64,000 nucleotides of DNA from NCBI GenBank assembly GCA_022264855.1, contig JABYQU010000005.1, positions 1,140,047-1,204,046 of the forward strand. Reading direction: 5' to 3'. This document shows positions 1 through 11,523 of this stretch, in pieces (position 1 is the first letter of the stretch; each line of letters starts with the position of its first letter). A model generated the notes under the pieces. The model was not told where the DNA came from. It did no database searches and worked only from the letters and a program-made list of their open reading frames with translations. The DNA is from Lenzites betulinus. Lineage: Eukaryota > Basidiomycota > Agaricomycetes > Polyporales > Polyporaceae. The position numbers and the translations under genes are program-made.

Positions 1-407
1 GCTCGTAAGGAGTGTTGTGATCGAACCCCATCTCCGAGGCCGTTCATGTTAAATAGTCATGAGCGATCGGTGCTGTTTATGTATCTTTGCGCGAGCGGGG
101 GAACATAGCCAGGGACAGAGGGGGTGTTTGTACCCGTGAAATGCAACAGAGGATATGGTATCGTCGTGAGAGGAGCACGGACTAAGCAGGCTTTTTATTC
201 GCACTCGACAGGCTATCGGGCATCGTACAGCGTGGATACATAGAAAGAAACATCATAGCAGATTTCCATTGCAAACTTGCAAGGTTGCCGGGCACACATT
301 TCGCCCTTCAACCTGTGCGTCGGTCGAGTCAGGCTCCAGCATTATGCACGATACAGCAATGAACGTACCATGATACGGACTTCGAGGCGCATGCGTCACG
401 GTGGCGA
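1..407. other. Intergenic 3' flank of HNH-like copy 1
   Basis: No gene is supported here. Read on the minus strand, the stretch resembles the DNA that follows HNH-like copies 2 and 3 (11524-11800 and 18972-19250): a wobbly repeat of the gene end and then a promoter-like part with a GCGGGTACAAA-type box. It therefore appears to be the third, most decayed example of the same linked block. Confidence 0.5.
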
Positions 408-1998
408 CTAGACAACGCACGGCGCGATATACGGGGACTCGGTGCGGCGCCCAATGATCGAGGGCGCGGCCTTCTCAGCCGCGCGAGCCTCGACAGCCTT
501 CGCAGGCGCGACGGGGGCCTCGACCATGGTTGTGGCTTGGGAGGAGGACGGGGAGCCCGGGCGCTCATGCGTCGCCTCGTAAACCTCCTTCATCCAGGCC
601 TGCAGCCTCGCAAGCCACTCGGGGTCCTCATACTCCTCGTCCGAGTCCTCATCTTCTGGTTGTGTCTCCTCCTCGTAGGCGTCCTCAAAGTCTTCAGGAT
701 TATCGACACACGACGCGGAGTCCTCAGGAGCCAGCGATGAAGAGTGTATTCCTGCACGGCGCGCAAACTGTGCATGTCCTGCACCCTGCCCAAACCCTCC
801 CTGAGAATGGGCACCGTCCTGGGCCGAAGGATTCTGGTCGCTGCCCCCCGCGTCGCTACCATGTCCGGAGGAGCCCCCGGAACCAAGACTGCTAGAGTCG
901 TTAGGTCCACCAGAAGTAGGCTGAGTATCAGAAAATGCCTTCTTCAGCCAATCGGGCTTGGAAGCGTTCCATGCTTCGTAGATATCTTTCATCGATTGCA
1001 ACACAATTAGGGTAATCGCACCCAGCCTTCCGAAGTCTTGCTTAAGCATTGAATCCACCAAATGGGGGATCGTGTAGGCACCTGAGAGTTTTCGGCCTGT
1101 GTCGTAGATGACGGAGTGATACGGGACGTGGAGGACCATATGCGGTACGGTCTCGAATGGGTAGTAGTATTGCTCAAATTTCGTGGCTGGGCTGAACTCT
1201 GCAACGGGAAAGTCAAGACGCCTGACGGCCCATGATGTCTTCATGGCGGGGAATGGCACAAGTTGATACTTGAACTCGAAGGGTTTGTTGTCCTCGGAGT
1301 CTGGGTAGAACTAGAACATCGTTGAGTGCACTGAAAACAACACAGCGGTCTGCCTGTACCTCAAAAGGGTTGCGTCGTGCATTGGGGTACTGCTCTGGTG
1401 ACCCCATACGAGTGCCAACATAATATTCGCGCATGTTCGCAATAATGTCAAACGCGCCGTTGCCACAGGGGAGCCAAAACCATCCGTTGTGCGTGTTGTT
1501 TTCGGTACGGTCGAAGTACCGATGGAGGGTTACATCGACTGTGTGGGACATGAGACCTGCCCTGTCTCGCATGCGTGTAGGGACACTCACGAGGATGGAT
1601 GTTATCGGGCGCATTTAGATATGTTTTGTCGCACGTGCCAACTCGGAGGTCCCAAGCCCATTCTAACTTAGCCTGCTGCAGAACATCATTAGCTGGACAA
1701 CAGAGCAGATATACGAGCCAATCCCTACCTTATCTTCCTGGTGTGCAACTGCAGCTGGCACGAGGTGTGCGTACTCGATGATAGTGTATCTGTCAGGAGC
1801 GTGGGTGACAACGCAGAAGGGGGAATCAGCTTCCGGCTCGATTTCTTTGGCCTTCTTGTCCACTTTGTTGCGCTCGGCGGTCTGAAGGGACGACTTCTGC
1901 TTGCGGCGCGTGGAGGGAGGAGGGTAAGGATCTGCGGACGTCGCGGAACCCTGTAGTGCTACGCGAAGGAGCTTGTCAGAATTCTTAGATTTAGGCAT
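408..1998 (-). CDS. HNH-nuclease-like protein, paralogue 1
   Basis: Spliced model: exons 1998-1729, 1675-1591, 1538-1360 and 1310-408, giving 478 residues. Introns are 53, 52 and 49 nt in phases 0, 1 and 0; the last uses a TAG acceptor. The fold-defining part sits in exons 1-3: Cys62-V-V-T, the E-Y-A-H78-L-V-P segment, L-E-W-A-W, then N-I-H-P-L-D-V-T-L-H124-R-Y-F-D and N-G-W-F-W-L-P-C. This order matches the HNH_2-type proteins common in Agaricomycetes, where AH, the second His and a following W-x-L-P strand form the metal-binding beta-beta-alpha site. The C-terminal third is Ser/Gly/Asp-rich with an acidic stretch (EDEDSDEEYEDPEWLARL). Paralogues lie at 9.8 and 17.2 kb. Splice structure is certain from three-way comparison. 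Nuclease activity is inferred, and the natural target is unknown. Confidence 0.72.
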
Positions 1999-1999
1999 G

Positions 2000-2280
2000 G
2001 TTAGACGACGTCGCCGAGTGCAATGCCACTGGCGGCTTGTAGATCAAGAGTGGGTGGAGAAAGGGAAGAGGAGACAACGTGTGTATCTGGGATCCGAACG
2101 TCCGCGCCTTGGTTGTGTTTATATATGAATGCCCTACCCTACCGCCACAGACCGATGATGCATGCGGTCGGCAAAGTGATGACTCGATAGCCACCTGCTC
2201 GCGCCGTCAAGTGTCTTCTCATCTCTCTCATCTCAGCTTCTCCGACTCTCGTGCGCAGACTCACGGGGCCTCGTTGAGTT
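2000..2280 (-). promoter_or_regulatory. Promoter region of HNH-like copy 1
   Basis: A TATATAAA box (minus strand, 2125-2118) lies about 120 nt upstream of the start codon at 1998. The rest up to the transposon edge at 2281 shows no gene. The TIR element therefore sits directly behind this promoter. Confidence 0.55.
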
Positions 2281-3083
2281 GTATACATCAGTTGTTGCAA
2301 CATTCTAGGTGTAATAAATAGCGGTAGTTGCAACTTCGGCGGTTTAAGGCCAAATAGGCGCCGTGTGGCACAGCCACTGACGCGCGAGACGCGGGCGCCT
2401 ATCTGCAGTTGCAGTCACGGCGAGGTGGGCGTCTATTGTAGTTGCAGCCACGAAAAGAACACGCAGCCAGCGGAATTGAACACCGGACCTGCTGCAAAAG
2501 CCTATACACGCCCAAAGTGGGTTGGTGTCCGCAGATATCTCGCGGATCAGGATATTTACTTGAGACTGGTGCACTGCATGTTCTAAAGAATTTGCTACGG
2601 AAAAATATGTCTCAAATACGAAGTTTTCTTTCCATTTTGTGCTCATTTACTACGACCTGAAATATCCACAGGTTTGTACGGAACATATCTGGTACGATCA
2701 CGTGCCGGACGCGTCGAACCCCAGATAAGGCACAGGGAGGTCTTCGTGACGGGCATAATACTCTTGAAGTCGAACCTCCACCATCTCTCCTCCTCCTCCT
2801 CGAAGGCCCGTCTTCCCCACACCGCCGCCTCTTACTCATTCTGATGCCTGTAAGTCACCCTCCTCAGCACTAGCCCATGTAATATGTACTGACTTACTAA
2901 CTGAACTGCATGCCGACCAACATGCTGCCCTGATCAGTGCGAAAAACGCGCATATAGTGAGGTAAAATCATCATTACTGACTTTTGCGACCTCTCAAACT
3001 GATGTTAGTACTAACCGATTTCTCGTTTGACTGTGCTTGTTCGGCAACGATTATATTATGACAACCTTCGAGTTCACGAAGTC

Positions 3084-3180
3084 ACTGACATCACTAACTT
3101 ACTAACTTACTAACATCACTGATGTACTAACGTACTGATATTACTAACATCACTAACATCACTAACATACTAACCCGTGG
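3084..3180. repeat. Degenerate ACTAACATC microsatellite
   Basis: About ten imperfect copies of ACTAAC-(T)T or ACTAACATC run in tandem inside the TIR element. The unit resembles a splice branch point but no exon borders it. Confidence 0.75.
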
Positions 3181-4300
3181 GCTTCATAAGGTCTAAGTAC
3201 ACCGTATGTACTCATTAGTGGTGTACAGTAGTGTTCAATACATATCTTGTGTCGGTCGCATATGATAGCTGTGGCTTGTTTGAGTATTATGTAAGCGCCT
3301 TCGCGCGAAGAGCGAAGCTACGTCATTTGAAATAGGCGCCTGCTAAAAACATTGAGGAAAACTAGCGGAAAACGGTATATATTGTGTGCATTTGCTCGGG
3401 GTTTGCTGCGGAAGAATCTCAAGAAAACATCCATTATATTCTGACTTTGCTTCATATATTTCGGTAGCAAATATCGGGCGACGCCCAGTGGTGCGGAACT
3501 TTGAAAAATATTTATCACCAATCGTCGAGTAGATATCGGGTCGCGAATATTACCACGAAATTAGACGCAGGCGTCCGCCGACTCTCTCGCAGGTGTCCTG
3601 AGGATATCTACAGCTAGACGCCTGTGTCCAGGAGGCAGCAATCCGGGCGCTTGCCATGCCAGCAACAGCTGAAAATATTGCAGGGTTACACAAATATATC
3701 ATATGTGGATGGACAAGATACAGCAGGACAGTGATACATAGTATGTTACTCATGAAAGAAGCATATACAGAGGTGGAAAAGGTGTTCTTTGCACGGAGAG
3801 GAGTTGGGATGTCGACGGCGACTAGCGGCGACTACTTACTATGAGGCATGGACGAGCGACTTACCAAGCTAGATATTCTTCAGTGGAAGCTTGAGGCTGA
3901 AGAGCGAACGATGTGGACCAGCAAAGGAGATTAAGTGCAAGTACCATGAGAGAGAGCGAGGTAAAACAACAAGACACGAAGACATAGGAGAAGAGGAGAG
4001 AGAGACAGCATGCAGAACCGTCGATTCCCCAAGTACGAAGCGCCCTCTCAAGCTCCCACACTTAGGGCGTCTCTGTACTAGATATCTGAGGATTCCGCTC
4101 AGAGGTCCGGCGGATATAGCGCCCGTCTCGAGCGAACATCGAGGCAGTTGTCTGCCGGGTTATTTCTGCTGATTATCCTCACGGTATCGCCAGGTAAATA
4201 CTCGCATGATATCGGCCTGACGTCCATCAGCCATCCGTTACATATCCCCCGGGCGTTTCCTTTCGAAACCTCAACCCGACCTCACGGGCAATTGGGCGTG

Positions 4301-4700
4301 TAAGTAAGAGTGATACACATAAACCACTCAGCCACAGAGCTGTACAATCTCAAGGCTGTCCACGGGACTAGTTCTGATACATTTCCCCAGCTACTAATGG
4401 CACCCCCAGTTACTCTTAGTCCTCACGCAGTGCCAAGCTTCAGCAAGATGTCAGATTCCAGTGATAGAAATGGACCACTCGGCCACAGAACTGTACACCC
4501 TATAGGAGTATATATGGTACTAGTGTCCATCCATTCCTTTGGCTACTAACAGCATTATAAGTCCTTATGCAGCATCAAGATCCGGTAAGGACTTGGAGTA
4601 CCATTAGTAGCTGGGGAAATCCATCAGAACTAGTACTGTTGACAACCCTGACTCTGTACAGCTCTGTGGCTGAGTGGTTTATGTGTATCACTCTTACTTA
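4301..4700. repeat. Inner inverted repeat with a tRNA-like A-box
   Basis: About 4301-4400 is repeated in inverted orientation at about 4597-4700, making a hairpin that abuts the right TIR. Both arms carry TGTGGCTGAGTGGTTTATGTG, which matches a type 2 (Leu/Ser-like) tRNA A-box. In the right arm a GGTGTTCAATTCC segment follows about 45 nt later, similar to a B-box. The T stem does not pair well, so this is at most a SINE-like relic. Confidence 0.45.
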
Positions 4701-4924
4701 TAGGCTTTTGCAGCAGGTCCGGTGTTCAATTCCGCTGGCTGCGTGTTCTTTTCGTGGCTGCAACTACAATAGACGCCCACCTCGCCGTGACTGCAACTGC
4801 AGATAGGCGCCCGCGTCTCGCGCGTCAGTGGCTGTGCCACACGGCGCCTATTTGGCCTTAAACCGCCGAAGTTGCAACTACCGCTATTTATTACACCTAG
4901 AATGTTGCAACAACTGATGTATAC

Positions 4925-5840
4925 TCTACCCTCGTTCAGCCCACTAGCACTGCCCGTGCATGGCCGCACTCAGTGTCAAGCATACGCCACCCTCGCTCAA
5001 TCCACGCGTAGGCATACACGGCCGCCAGCCACACTAACAGAACCCTCCGCCCAGAATACATCCCCCGGGCCCTATACTCGCCAGCATCAGCTTCTCGCTC
5101 GTATCCCCTTGCCGTTCGTTGTGCACCCATGCGACACGAACCGCGAAGCATTCATGGAACCATGATCCGCCCCGGATGTGGTTGCGGCAGCCGGGTGCAG
5201 TTGTAGGTGCGAGCTCGGGTGCCTATGCGCTTATGGAAAACGCACAAGCAACACACTCTTCTCTGTGCCTGACATACTCAGTATCAAACACCGTGATTGC
5301 TGGGATGTATCAAGATACCGGACTTCGACGGCAGAAAGCGTATAGATGCGATCTCAATGGTAAGTCTTCTGATCATTTTAGGCGAGGAGGGCGATACTAC
5401 GGCATTTCAGGACTGCGCCGCGAGCCAGAACGGATGGTTCGCAGACTGCGGATGCATTTTCCGTCGATGACTCGGACGAGCGTAGCATACGCCGCATATG
5501 CCGGCCCTACGGGTCCGCACAGCGAGTGGCCTCTCTTCAAGTTCGAGCCTTTTGTAGGCGTGATCATCGAGTCAAGCGGCGCGCGGAGGTATGCGAATGC
5601 GAACAGTCACACGAGCCTGGAGCATGGGTTGCGTGAGGGTGGGTACTAGTGCAGTCATCTGCGACGACCACGAGCGTGGAGTGGGTCGAGCCGGAGGTTC
5701 ACAAGTTACGCGACGTGCATGGGTCGCCGGCCGGGGTGTAGACAGTGGTGGCAAGCACGAGGACGAGTTGGCGGTCACCACGCGGGAGTATGATGAGCTA
5801 GAAGTCGAGAGCCAGCACGGGTTACTTCACCTCGTCTCAC
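4925..5840. other. No clear gene
   Basis: An open stretch on the plus strand (5119-5649) contains a possible short intron after 5360, but no domain, no family match and no paralogue in the window. I see nothing that supports a gene. Confidence 0.4.
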
Positions 5841-5841
5841 T

Positions 5842-6936
5842 CACACACCTTCGAAATCGCGACTCGGCCTCGGTAAGTGCCATTTTGAGTGAATAGAACA
5901 TCGACGTGTTCTGACTATATGCCGCGCTAACTTCTTTCACCGTAGAGCATGACTACACCTTTTGCCCTTCCTCGGCACGACACTACGTGCAATACAGTCC
6001 TGCCCCGTGCACCTCCCCGCCCGCTTCCGTATGCTTCCTCCGAAGCCGATTTTTGAAATTTTGGAGCTCATGTGACGGGACAAGTGCGGGCTCGTCAAGC
6101 CGCTGTTCCCCTACATCCGGGGATTCCATCTTTTCGAAGTTAAGTGGCATATGGTCGATTGAACTGCAGCTCGAGGGCCGTTGCTCATGGGTGTGACTCC
6201 TATTCACCCGAATACGGAGGCTTTGATCTCGATGCCACTGACACCGAACACTTACAATGGTATGGGGCATGATCTGGGTACACATGTGGGGAGCCTGAGA
6301 TTCGATCTTCCACGAAGTACTGCAACCGGGACCGGTCAGCTTCAAAGCGCCCTCATGCTTCACTAGCGTCTCCCTCGTTTCCGGGCTTGTCGTCCAGGTG
6401 CAGTGCTTCCTCGCGGCCCTCGACGCCGGGCGCGTGGAAGCAAGGCGCGAGCGTGCGGAGATGCCGCGCGTGCGCCATCTGTGCCTGCACTCACGCCCGG
6501 CGTGCAGCCGCAGTCCTGGGGCATCACGCCGCCGGGGGGCTATGGGTCGCTCGTGGACGCCGCACTCCGCCGAAGCCTCCCGGAGGTGGAGAACAACGCA
6601 CAGGTGGACGCGAAGTGGAAGGAGTACCTCGATATGCTTGGCACACTCTGCGGGGCGGACCTGGCGGATGTCGAGAGACTGTGCGTCCTGCGCCATTCGT
6701 GCTACGACCATGAAGGCTTCCAGCGGCCGGAGCTGTTGTTGGAATGCCCGGGCGGGCTCCCGAAGCTGCACGAGCTCTCGTTCAATGGCGGGCTGGTCTT
6801 GGCGATGGTGCCAACGCCGAGCGAGGAGGTAGGCCTCGTCCCGCTGCTCTACCCGGGCCTGCATAGGCTGAATATCAAAGTGGACCGCGAACATGCACGC
6901 CTGCTGAAATTGGCGGCGCCGCACCTTGTCTGGTAA
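5842..6936 (+). pseudogene. F-box/LRR-like pseudogene
   Basis: Remnants in order: a short exon ending near 5880 at GGTAAGT; an intron closing at CCGTAG near 5945; a segment reading L-P-P-K-P-I-F-E-I-L-E-L-M at about 6030-6075, typical of the first helix of fungal F-box domains; then a stop codon. After several frame breaks a leucine-rich tail is open at about 6480-6936 (G-G-L-P-K-L-H-E-L-S and L-L-Y-P-G-L-H-R-L). The pieces fit a decayed Agaricomycete F-box protein. The 6110-6310 and 7160-7310 parts recur at 29.0-29.4 kb. No continuous reading frame can be assembled. F-box is inferred from the short motif and layout only. Confidence 0.45.
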
Positions 6937-9630
6937 TGGGTGATACTGGAAGTAAAGGAGCTCGGAGAGAGCTTGTAATATTGACCGCACCGCAAACATT
7001 TAACATAATATGTCTATAAATGTGTGCCAATTCAAGGAAGTGCCATGGCAGGAGTACTTGTAGATCAGGAATCTCACATGTTTTGGGCGTCTAGCAGGTA
7101 TTCAACGGGCGCTTTGAAGCAATTTTGAAGCTGAGTAGTGTGGCGTTGATACTGGTAAGCAGGTACTGCTCACTCTCACTACCGGTCAAACTAGTATCAA
7201 ACTATGACACTTGCATCCCTCACACTCCCTGGATAGATAATCCAGGTATGAATCGAACATTGATTTCACAAACGCGCGTGAGAATTCACAAGCCGTAGAC
7301 TCACCCTCGCTCACTCACTCACTCACTCCCGAGATACACAGTGGCTCATAGCGACGAGGCTCGAACGAGGCGAAGCGAGATCGAAGGAGATACGGTGCGC
7401 TTGCTGCGCGTGCGTCATTGCTCGCCAGATCTGGTATCCAAGATGGTCAGTTTGTCACGGAAAGTGCGCAGACACGGCGCACCGAAAGCACTCGGAACGG
7501 GGCATGACAGGAACGCTCGCACTGCAATGCAGCCCCGCCTGAGAGGATCTCGAGGATGGCCGCGGCGAGGTGCCTGTTGTGGGTGCAGGCCGAGCGAGCG
7601 GCGCTGGTACGTAGCTGCGTGGGACACGCCGAACGGGACAGAATGATGGTAGCCAATTTCGTGCCAAACGGTGCAGCCACGCTAATCCGCGCGCGAGTTT
7701 GCGGTACAGACAAGCGCACGGTACGCTCGGGGCGCGGAACACAGCGTCATGCATCCCTTCTGCTTTGGCCCAAGACTGAGCATGCTTGACGCAGCATCCG
7801 GAGGCGGAGAGCGAGCGAGGAGGGCGCGGTACAGGCGTAGGATCCAGGGCAGCACGGCGGGGATCACGGCACCTAGTAGCCCGGAATGGAGTGTGGTATC
7901 CAAGGTCGCTCCGAGGGGCAGGCGCTCCGCACGCGAATGGCGCATCGTGCGTCGCGAATCTGGCGACGGCAGGAGTTGCACGGGTCCTCTTGCAGCGCGA
8001 ACGGGGCAGATCGTAAAAATGACAGATTCGTCAATGTCCTCTCCGAAAATCGCGAATCACGCTTGCAGTTTGCGTCCGCCCGCCGCGCCGCCTCGTACGT
8101 ACACTCGCATACGCTCCCTACATACGCATACTGACTTTTGTAACCGTCCGCGCAGAAGTGAGTTGCGCCGGCCATGTGCAAAGACCCGCCCGTGCCGCAC
8201 CCGCCTGGCACTCCGGCGCCTGGGCGCCTCGGTGCTGAAATCGACCAAGAATCGCGACTCGCGGCCGCACCACGCATACCCCCGCTCTGAGTCTCGGCAC
8301 ACACGCTCTCGTGCACCGTCGGCACCAGCCCGTGACGGCGCGGGGGAATCGGATACGAAACGCGGCGGCGACAGGCTGTGGGGCCACCATGAAGACAAGC
8401 ACCAAGAGATGCACGCCCACGCCCACGCACGCATCCAGACCGCCCCATTTGTACCGCAAATGCGTGCTGAGGCACCCGAGCGACGGCCGATACGCAGTGG
8501 CCCACCGCGCGAAGCACGCGTCTGGCAGCCACACAAGGCCGCCTCCCCGTCGCGTCCCCGGCCGTCCGAGTCTCCAAGATCTACATAGGTAGCTACGGGG
8601 TCAAGATATGGCGTCCGATGCGCACCACACTGCCCTCGCCGTCCTCTCCCCGCACAAGCCGCGCGCGCGCCGCCCTCCTTCTGCGTCGATCGACGGCCGC
8701 GGACGGTGACGGATGTGCGGCGGTACCGCGGGATGCGTCGCAGCGCACGGGGAGCCTCGCGAGGACCCCCGCCAATACGCTGGGAGCTCATGTGCGGGCG
8801 CTACCGAAAACGGGCCCTTTGGGCCCGAAACGCTACATGCTGTTCACCGAAAATCGGCCTCCGGATGGCCGAGGAAACATCCCGAAAACGGTGCCGGCCG
8901 CCGCCGCTATCATCCTCTGTACCACCGAAAAGGAGGGGTGGGCCAGGGGGACCGGCGCACAGGTACCCGGCTTGGGCCCACCGGGTGGATGTTTGCCGGG
9001 GTCTTTTCCGACCCGATTGGGGAGTTGTACCAACCGTCATAGCTGTTTTACCGGCCTCAAAGCTTCTATTCATTTGTAGTAACATCAGTTAGAAATGTAG
9101 TCTGCTTATCACAATCAGTTATGATTCGGGTCACAGAGGTGTCCATTGGAACTATGCTCGCAAGTCACACCATATGATACTACTTGCACTTCATGATGCT
9201 AGACAACACCAGCAACACTATGGATTCACTTGTCCCTCCTGAAAACCTGCTTGCACGCTACAAGCCTAGCACAGACATAACTGTAGCCCAACTCTTCGAG
9301 TGGCCAGATTCCCCTCGTCGATCGTCCAACCGGTCTTCTATAACAGACTCGTGACCGTGAGGCCGCTGTTGTAATCCGCACACTCGCACCCACTCACACA
9401 CCTAGCAATACTACAGAAGCCCTACCGCGCTTGCGCTCGCATATGCTGGCCTACAGAAGTGGTCGTTGGACGACACACATGAGGGAAGCTTGCTCGAGGC
9501 GTAGAGCGCGCGCAATGCGCACCTAAGTAGATGATCAATGTGCCGGAGCACTGGTGGAATGCTCGGTACACGTTAGTCAGAGGTATCGCGATGTGCGATG
9601 TGTAAGACATCTAAGCAGTACTCAGGATCT
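6937..9630. other. Gene-poor stretch
   Basis: Several long open frames (for example 7749-8588 plus and 8057-8791 minus) are Arg-rich, lack domains and overlap each other, as expected for GC-rich non-coding DNA. A TCAC repeat lies near 7310-7330. About 7160-7310 is homologous to 29255-29400. No gene is supported. Confidence 0.45.
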
Positions 9631-9632
9631 AG

Positions 9633-9740
9633 TGGAATGTACGGCTCGTCGGGGCTTCCAAAGGATTGGTTTGCGGACGAAGGACGGCCGCGGTACGGGT
9701 AGATATTTGTCTAGCAAAGGCGCCGACGAGATTAAGGTGA
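9633..9740 (+). other. Conserved upstream segment, possible 5' exon (copy 2)
   Basis: This stretch, ending at GAGATTAAG|GTGAGT, recurs almost unchanged at 16970-17081 ahead of HNH-like copy 3. In the coding-like frame (G-F-Q-R-I-G-x-R-T-K-D-G-R-G-T-G-R-Y-L) two of the few differences are silent (AGC/AGT and GAC/GAT). A good donor follows. A matching acceptor before the HNH start codon is not conserved, so it may be a 5' UTR exon, a small upstream ORF or the tail of a lost gene. Confidence 0.4.
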
Positions 9741-9830
9741 GTACTTACACGTGTGATCATGCAGTCGATCCATCACTCACTCACTCACTCCTCACTCCAT
9801 CTGTAAACCTGGCATCTCACTCGTAAAGCC

Positions 9831-11523
9831 ATGTCTCGATTACCGCCGTCCCAATCTGCTAATGACTTTGAAGAGAAAAGCGACAGGCCGAATCCCGTAG
9901 ATGTGGACTACGAGTCTTCTGATCATAAGCGCGTTGCAACAGCCCACCCAACGCCCACCAAGCGCCGCCAGGCGAGGTCGTCCCTTCTGACCTTCCAGCG
10001 CAGGAACGTCGACGACGAGGTTCGAAAGCTTGAGCCGGGAGCTGATTCCACCTACTGCGTCGTCACCCACGCTCCTCCTACGTACACAATAATAGAGTAT
10101 GCACACCTCGTGCCATCTGCAACGCCAGACGCCGACGTAGGGATCGGCTTGTATATTTGCTCTGTTGTCTAGCTAATGATGTTCTGCAGCTGGATAAATT
10201 AGAATGGGCTTGGAACGCCGAGAATAAGTCAACGGATCTAAACACGGAGAATAACATCCATCCTCGTGAGTGTCCCTACACTCATGCAAGACAGGGCGGA
10301 TCTCACATCTCATACAGTCGATATAAACCTCCATCGGTACTTTGACCGCACCAAAGACAACGAGCACAATGGATGGTTTTGGCTCCCCTGTGGCGAGCGC
10401 GCGCTTAACATTATTACAAACATGCGCCAATATTATGTTGGCACTCGTAGTAGTACGCCGTCACCAGCGCAGTACCCCAATGCACGACGCAACCCTTGTG
10501 AGGTATGGGCAGACCGCTGTGTTGTTTTCAATGCACTCAATGATGTTCCAGTTCTACCCGAAATACGCATCCTTCAAGTTTAGGTATCGCTTTGTGCCGT
10601 TCCCCGCCATGGAGACATCATGGGCCGTCAGGCAACTCAACTTTCCTATCAAGAAATTCAGTCCAAAAACAAAAGTCAAGCAATATTACTACCCATTCGA
10701 GACCTTACGCCGCATAACCCTCCATGTCCCGTATCACTTCGTCATCTTCGACACAGGCCGAAAACTCTCGGGTATCTACACGTCCCCCGATTTGCTAGAG
10801 AACAAGCTTGAGGAAGACTTCCCATGGCTGGATGCGGCTGAGCTGCTGGCGTTGGAGGCAGCCAAATATATCTACGAAGCATGGATGGCTTCCAAACCTG
10901 ATTGGCTGAAGGAGGCGTCGTCTAACGATGAACATACTTCTGGTGGGTCTGACGACTCTGGCAGTCCTAATTCCGGGGACTCCTCCGGCGATGGCAGCGA
11001 CGCAGACGGCAGCGACACATATGACAGTGACGCAGATGGCAGCGATACAGAGCGCAGCGACCAGAACTCGTCCGCCCAGGACGGCGTCCATTCTCAGGGA
11101 GTGTTCGAGCAGGGTTCACGACGTGCACGCATTGCACGCCGTGCAGGGACACACTCGTCATCGCTGGCTCCGGAGGACTCGGGGTCGTGCGTCGATACTG
11201 TTGAAGACTTTGAGGACTCGGACGCCTACGAGGAGGAGGTACGACCAGAAGATGAGGACTCGGACGAGGAGTATGAGGACCCTGAGTGGCTTGCGAGGCT
11301 GCACGCTTGGGTGGAGGAGGTTTGCGAGGCGAGTCAGGCGACGTATGAGCACACGGGGTCCCCGTCTTCTTCCCCAGCCGATCTTGTCGCAACCCCGGGC
11401 CTGGTCGAGGACTCGGACGACGCGACTGCAAGCTTGGCTGTCGAGCCTCCCGCGACTGACAACTCAGCTGTACCCTCGATTGGGCGCACCGAGTCGCCGT
11501 ATATGGCGCCATGCGTTGTCTAA
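9831..11523 (+). CDS. HNH-nuclease-like protein, paralogue 2
   Basis: Exons 9831-10136, 10190-10265, 10318-10502 and 10552-11523 give 512 residues, with introns of 53, 52 and 49 nt in phases 0, 1 and 0 exactly as in the other two copies. Key segments are Cys76-V-V-T, E-Y-A-H92-L-V-P, L-E-W-A-W-N, N-I-H-P-L-D-I-N-L-H133-R-Y-F-D and N-G-W-F-W-L-P-C. All putative metal-site residues are kept, so this copy is as good a candidate enzyme as copy 1. The tail has a short Asp/Gly/Ser repeat (D-G-S-D-T-x) and a long acidic block. The frame is open throughout. The start is the first ATG of the exon, and its ATGTCTC is shared with copy 3. Function as a nuclease is inferred from the HNH_2-like pattern. 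Confidence 0.72.

Larger units (their letters stand above)
2281..4924. mobile_element. Non-autonomous TIR DNA element, about 2.64 kb
   Basis: Near-perfect terminal inverted repeats of about 226 bp occupy 2281-2506 and 4699-4924. Each starts with GTATACATCAGTTGTTGCAAC read inward. The outermost GTATAC is itself palindromic, so a target duplication of TA or TATA cannot be separated from the repeat ends. No transposase ORF lies inside; the interior is AT-rich and holds a short tandem repeat and a second inverted repeat. The structure fits a MITE or foldback-like Tc1/mariner or PIF derivative, but the superfamily is not established. Confidence 0.7.

Noticed and set aside
4656..4745. Candidate tRNA gene (Leu/Ser type)
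   Set aside because: Good A-box but the T stem and acceptor stem do not pair; kept only as a SINE-like relic.
5360..5470. Possible CFEM-like cysteine cluster (plus strand, Q-D-C-A-A-S and D-C-G-C)
   Set aside because: Only part of the spacing fits, no signal peptide, TM or GPI exon follows, and the frame closes soon.
5983..6999. Minus-strand frame of 338 codons
   Set aside because: The plus strand carries the F-box and leucine-rich remnants and a splice acceptor; the minus frame has no domain.
7749..8588. Plus-strand frame of 279 codons
   Set aside because: Arg-rich low-complexity product, overlapped by equally long minus frames, no homologue in the window.
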